DNA from: Paraburkholderia madseniana
GTDB lineage: Bacteria > Pseudomonadota > Gammaproteobacteria > Burkholderiales > Burkholderiaceae
Direction of reading: 5' to 3'
Assembly (NCBI RefSeq): GCF_009690905.1
Contig: NZ_VOSW01000053.1
Coordinates: forward strand, 1-64,000
DNA: 64,000 nt
The notes under the pieces are model-generated. The model did no database searches, had not been told where the DNA came from, and saw only the letters and a program-made list of their open reading frames with translations. Positions 63,016 to 64,000 of this stretch are shown here, one piece after another. Every line of letters starts with the position of its first letter. Positions within the stretch are counted from its first letter, which is position 1. The position numbers and the translations under genes were made by a program.

Positions 63016-64000
63016 TCAGGAAGCCGCATGCAGCGGAACGCGACGGCGCCGATACAGTGCGAGTGTGGCACCGAGCCCGCACACCGCGGCGAAGCTCATC
63101 CAGTAGCCCGGCGCGGCTTTATCGCCCGTCATGTGAATGAGAGCGGTCGAGATAACGGGTGTGAAACCGCCAAAGACCGCCGTCGCAAGGCTGTAGGCCA
63201 GCGAGAATCCAGCGACACGCACTTCGACCGGCATCACTTCGGTGAGTGCGACGACCATCGCGCCGTTGTACATCCCGTACATGAACGAGAGCCAGAGCAG
63301 CACAAGCAGCATGTTGACGAAGCTCGGAGCGTGAGCCAGCAGCGATAGCGCGGGGTAAGCGGTCGCAATCGCCAGGATCGTCATTCCGAGAAGGAGCGGA
63401 CGGCGTCCGATCCGGTCCGATAACGCGCCACCAATCGGCAGCCAGATGAAGTTGGAGATCCCCACGCACAGCGTGACGAGCAGGCTATCGGCAGTGCTCA
63501 GATGCAGGACCGTCTTGCCAAAGGTCGGCGCATACACCGTGATCAGATAGAAGCTCGTGGTGGTCATTGCGACCAGGAGCACGCCCGCGCTCACGACATT
63601 CCAGTTCTGCACGAGCGTCGTAAAGACTTCTTGCATGCTCGGGCGATGCTGGCGCTGTTTGAATTCCTGCGTTTCCTCGAGATTGCGCCGCAGGATGAAG
63701 ATGAAAGGCACGATCATGCAGCCGACGAAGAACGGCACGCGCCATCCCCACGCAGCGATCGCCGCCGTGTCGAGCCACTGATTGAGCGCGAAGCCGAGCG
63801 CGGCAGCGATGACGATCGCCACTTGCTGGCTCGCCGACTGCCAACTCGTGAAGAAGCCCTTGCGGCCCGGCGTCGCCATCTCGGCGAGATAAACCGATAC
63901 GCCGCCCAGTTCCGCACCCGCGGAGAAGCCCTGCAGCAGACGGCCAATGAGAACCAGGCCCGGGGCGAAGAGTCCGATCGTCGCATAGCCGGGCACGAAC
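63016..64000 (-). CDS. MHS-family MFS transporter (citrate/tricarballylate type), 5' end outside the window
   Basis: At least 327 residues. The frame is open to the last base of the window, so the start and first helices are missing. Visible: LIGRLLQGFSAGAELGGVSV, YLAEMATPGRKGFFTSWQSA, SQQVAIVIAAALGFALN, WGWRVPFFVGCMIVPFIF and EVRVAGFSLAYSLATAVFGG. These match citrate/tricarballylate-type proton symporters of the metabolite:H+ symporter group. It is upstream of the binding-protein gene on the same strand. Confidence 0.88.
   Translation of the reverse strand, partial: FVPGYATIGLFAPGLVLIGRLLQGFSAGAELGGVSVYLAEMATPGRKGFFTSWQSASQQVAIVIAAALGFALNQWLDTAAIAAWGWRVPFFVGCMIVPFIFILRRNLEETQEFKQRQHRPSMQEVFTTLVQNWNVVSAGVLLVAMTTTSFYLITVYAPTFGKTVLHLSTADSLLVTLCVGISNFIWLPIGGALSDRIGRRPLLLGMTILAIATAYPALSLLAHAPSFVNMLLVLLWLSFMYGMYNGAMVVALTEVMPVEVRVAGFSLAYSLATAVFGGFTPVISTALIHMTGDKAAPGYWMSFAAVCGLGATLALYRRRRVPLHAAS

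Overview
The window looks like a secondary chromosome or megaplasmid of a Burkholderiales bacterium, most likely Paraburkholderia, Burkholderia or Caballeronia. The DNA is GC-rich. It carries a DUF4148-type secreted protein, a classical burkholderial trimeric porin, many LysR regulators and several catabolic islands divided by eroded intergenic DNA. No rRNA, tRNA, CRISPR array, replication origin or complete insertion sequence is visible.

Layout. 1-4374: a solute-binding-protein remnant, a thioesterase-like protein, a DUF4148 protein, a porin and a LacI-type regulator read leftwards. 4468-16412: a long rightward catabolic block with a PhyH-type oxygenase, a LysR regulator, an intradiol (hydroxyquinol-type) dioxygenase, an IolE/IolI-like TIM-barrel protein, an inositol-dehydrogenase-like protein, a second Gfo/Idh/MocA oxidoreductase, a ChvE-GguA-GguB-type sugar ABC importer, a Dabb-domain protein and a maleylacetate reductase. 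Polyol import and oxidation genes in one unit with hydroxyquinol ring cleavage is the most novel content of the window. I infer a route from a cyclitol or glycoside to hydroxyquinol, maleylacetate and 3-oxoadipate.

16548-24005: an SDR/TetR divergent pair; a leftward unit of an ammonia-lyase-fold enzyme that lacks the MIO-forming Ala-Ser-Gly triad (ergothionase candidate), an amino-acid-type binding protein and a LysR regulator; then a secreted AcpA/phospholipase-C-like phosphoesterase. 24565-34000: an envelope, metal and redox island with His-rich secreted proteins, a cupredoxin, and a leftward chromate operon (chrB, chrA, Tat-exported Fe/Mn SOD, YncE-like propeller, ATP-grasp protein). The chromate operon starts from a dyad-covered, apparently leaderless promoter.

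34300-41475: a transposase remnant, a MEKHLA protein between diverged direct repeats, a GST coupled to a NIPSNAP-like mini-ORF, a WYL regulator, a glycine-zipper protein and a lipoprotein with a 146-residue Thr-Pro tract. 41476-46255: a partly decayed hydroxyproline-type locus (LysR, broken MFS transporter, amidohydrolase, trans-3-hydroxyproline-dehydratase-like protein, ornithine-cyclodeaminase/pyrroline-carboxylate-reductase remnant). 46407-56739: a TetR/epimerase/DoxX cluster, many small unknown proteins, a RAYT-type protein without its HUH histidines, a SnoaL-like protein, a candidate structured RNA and a catB-type chloramphenicol acetyltransferase. 57067-64000: a soluble lytic transglycosylase, then a LysR-DctA pair, a molybdate-binding-like protein and an MHS-family transporter cut by the window end.
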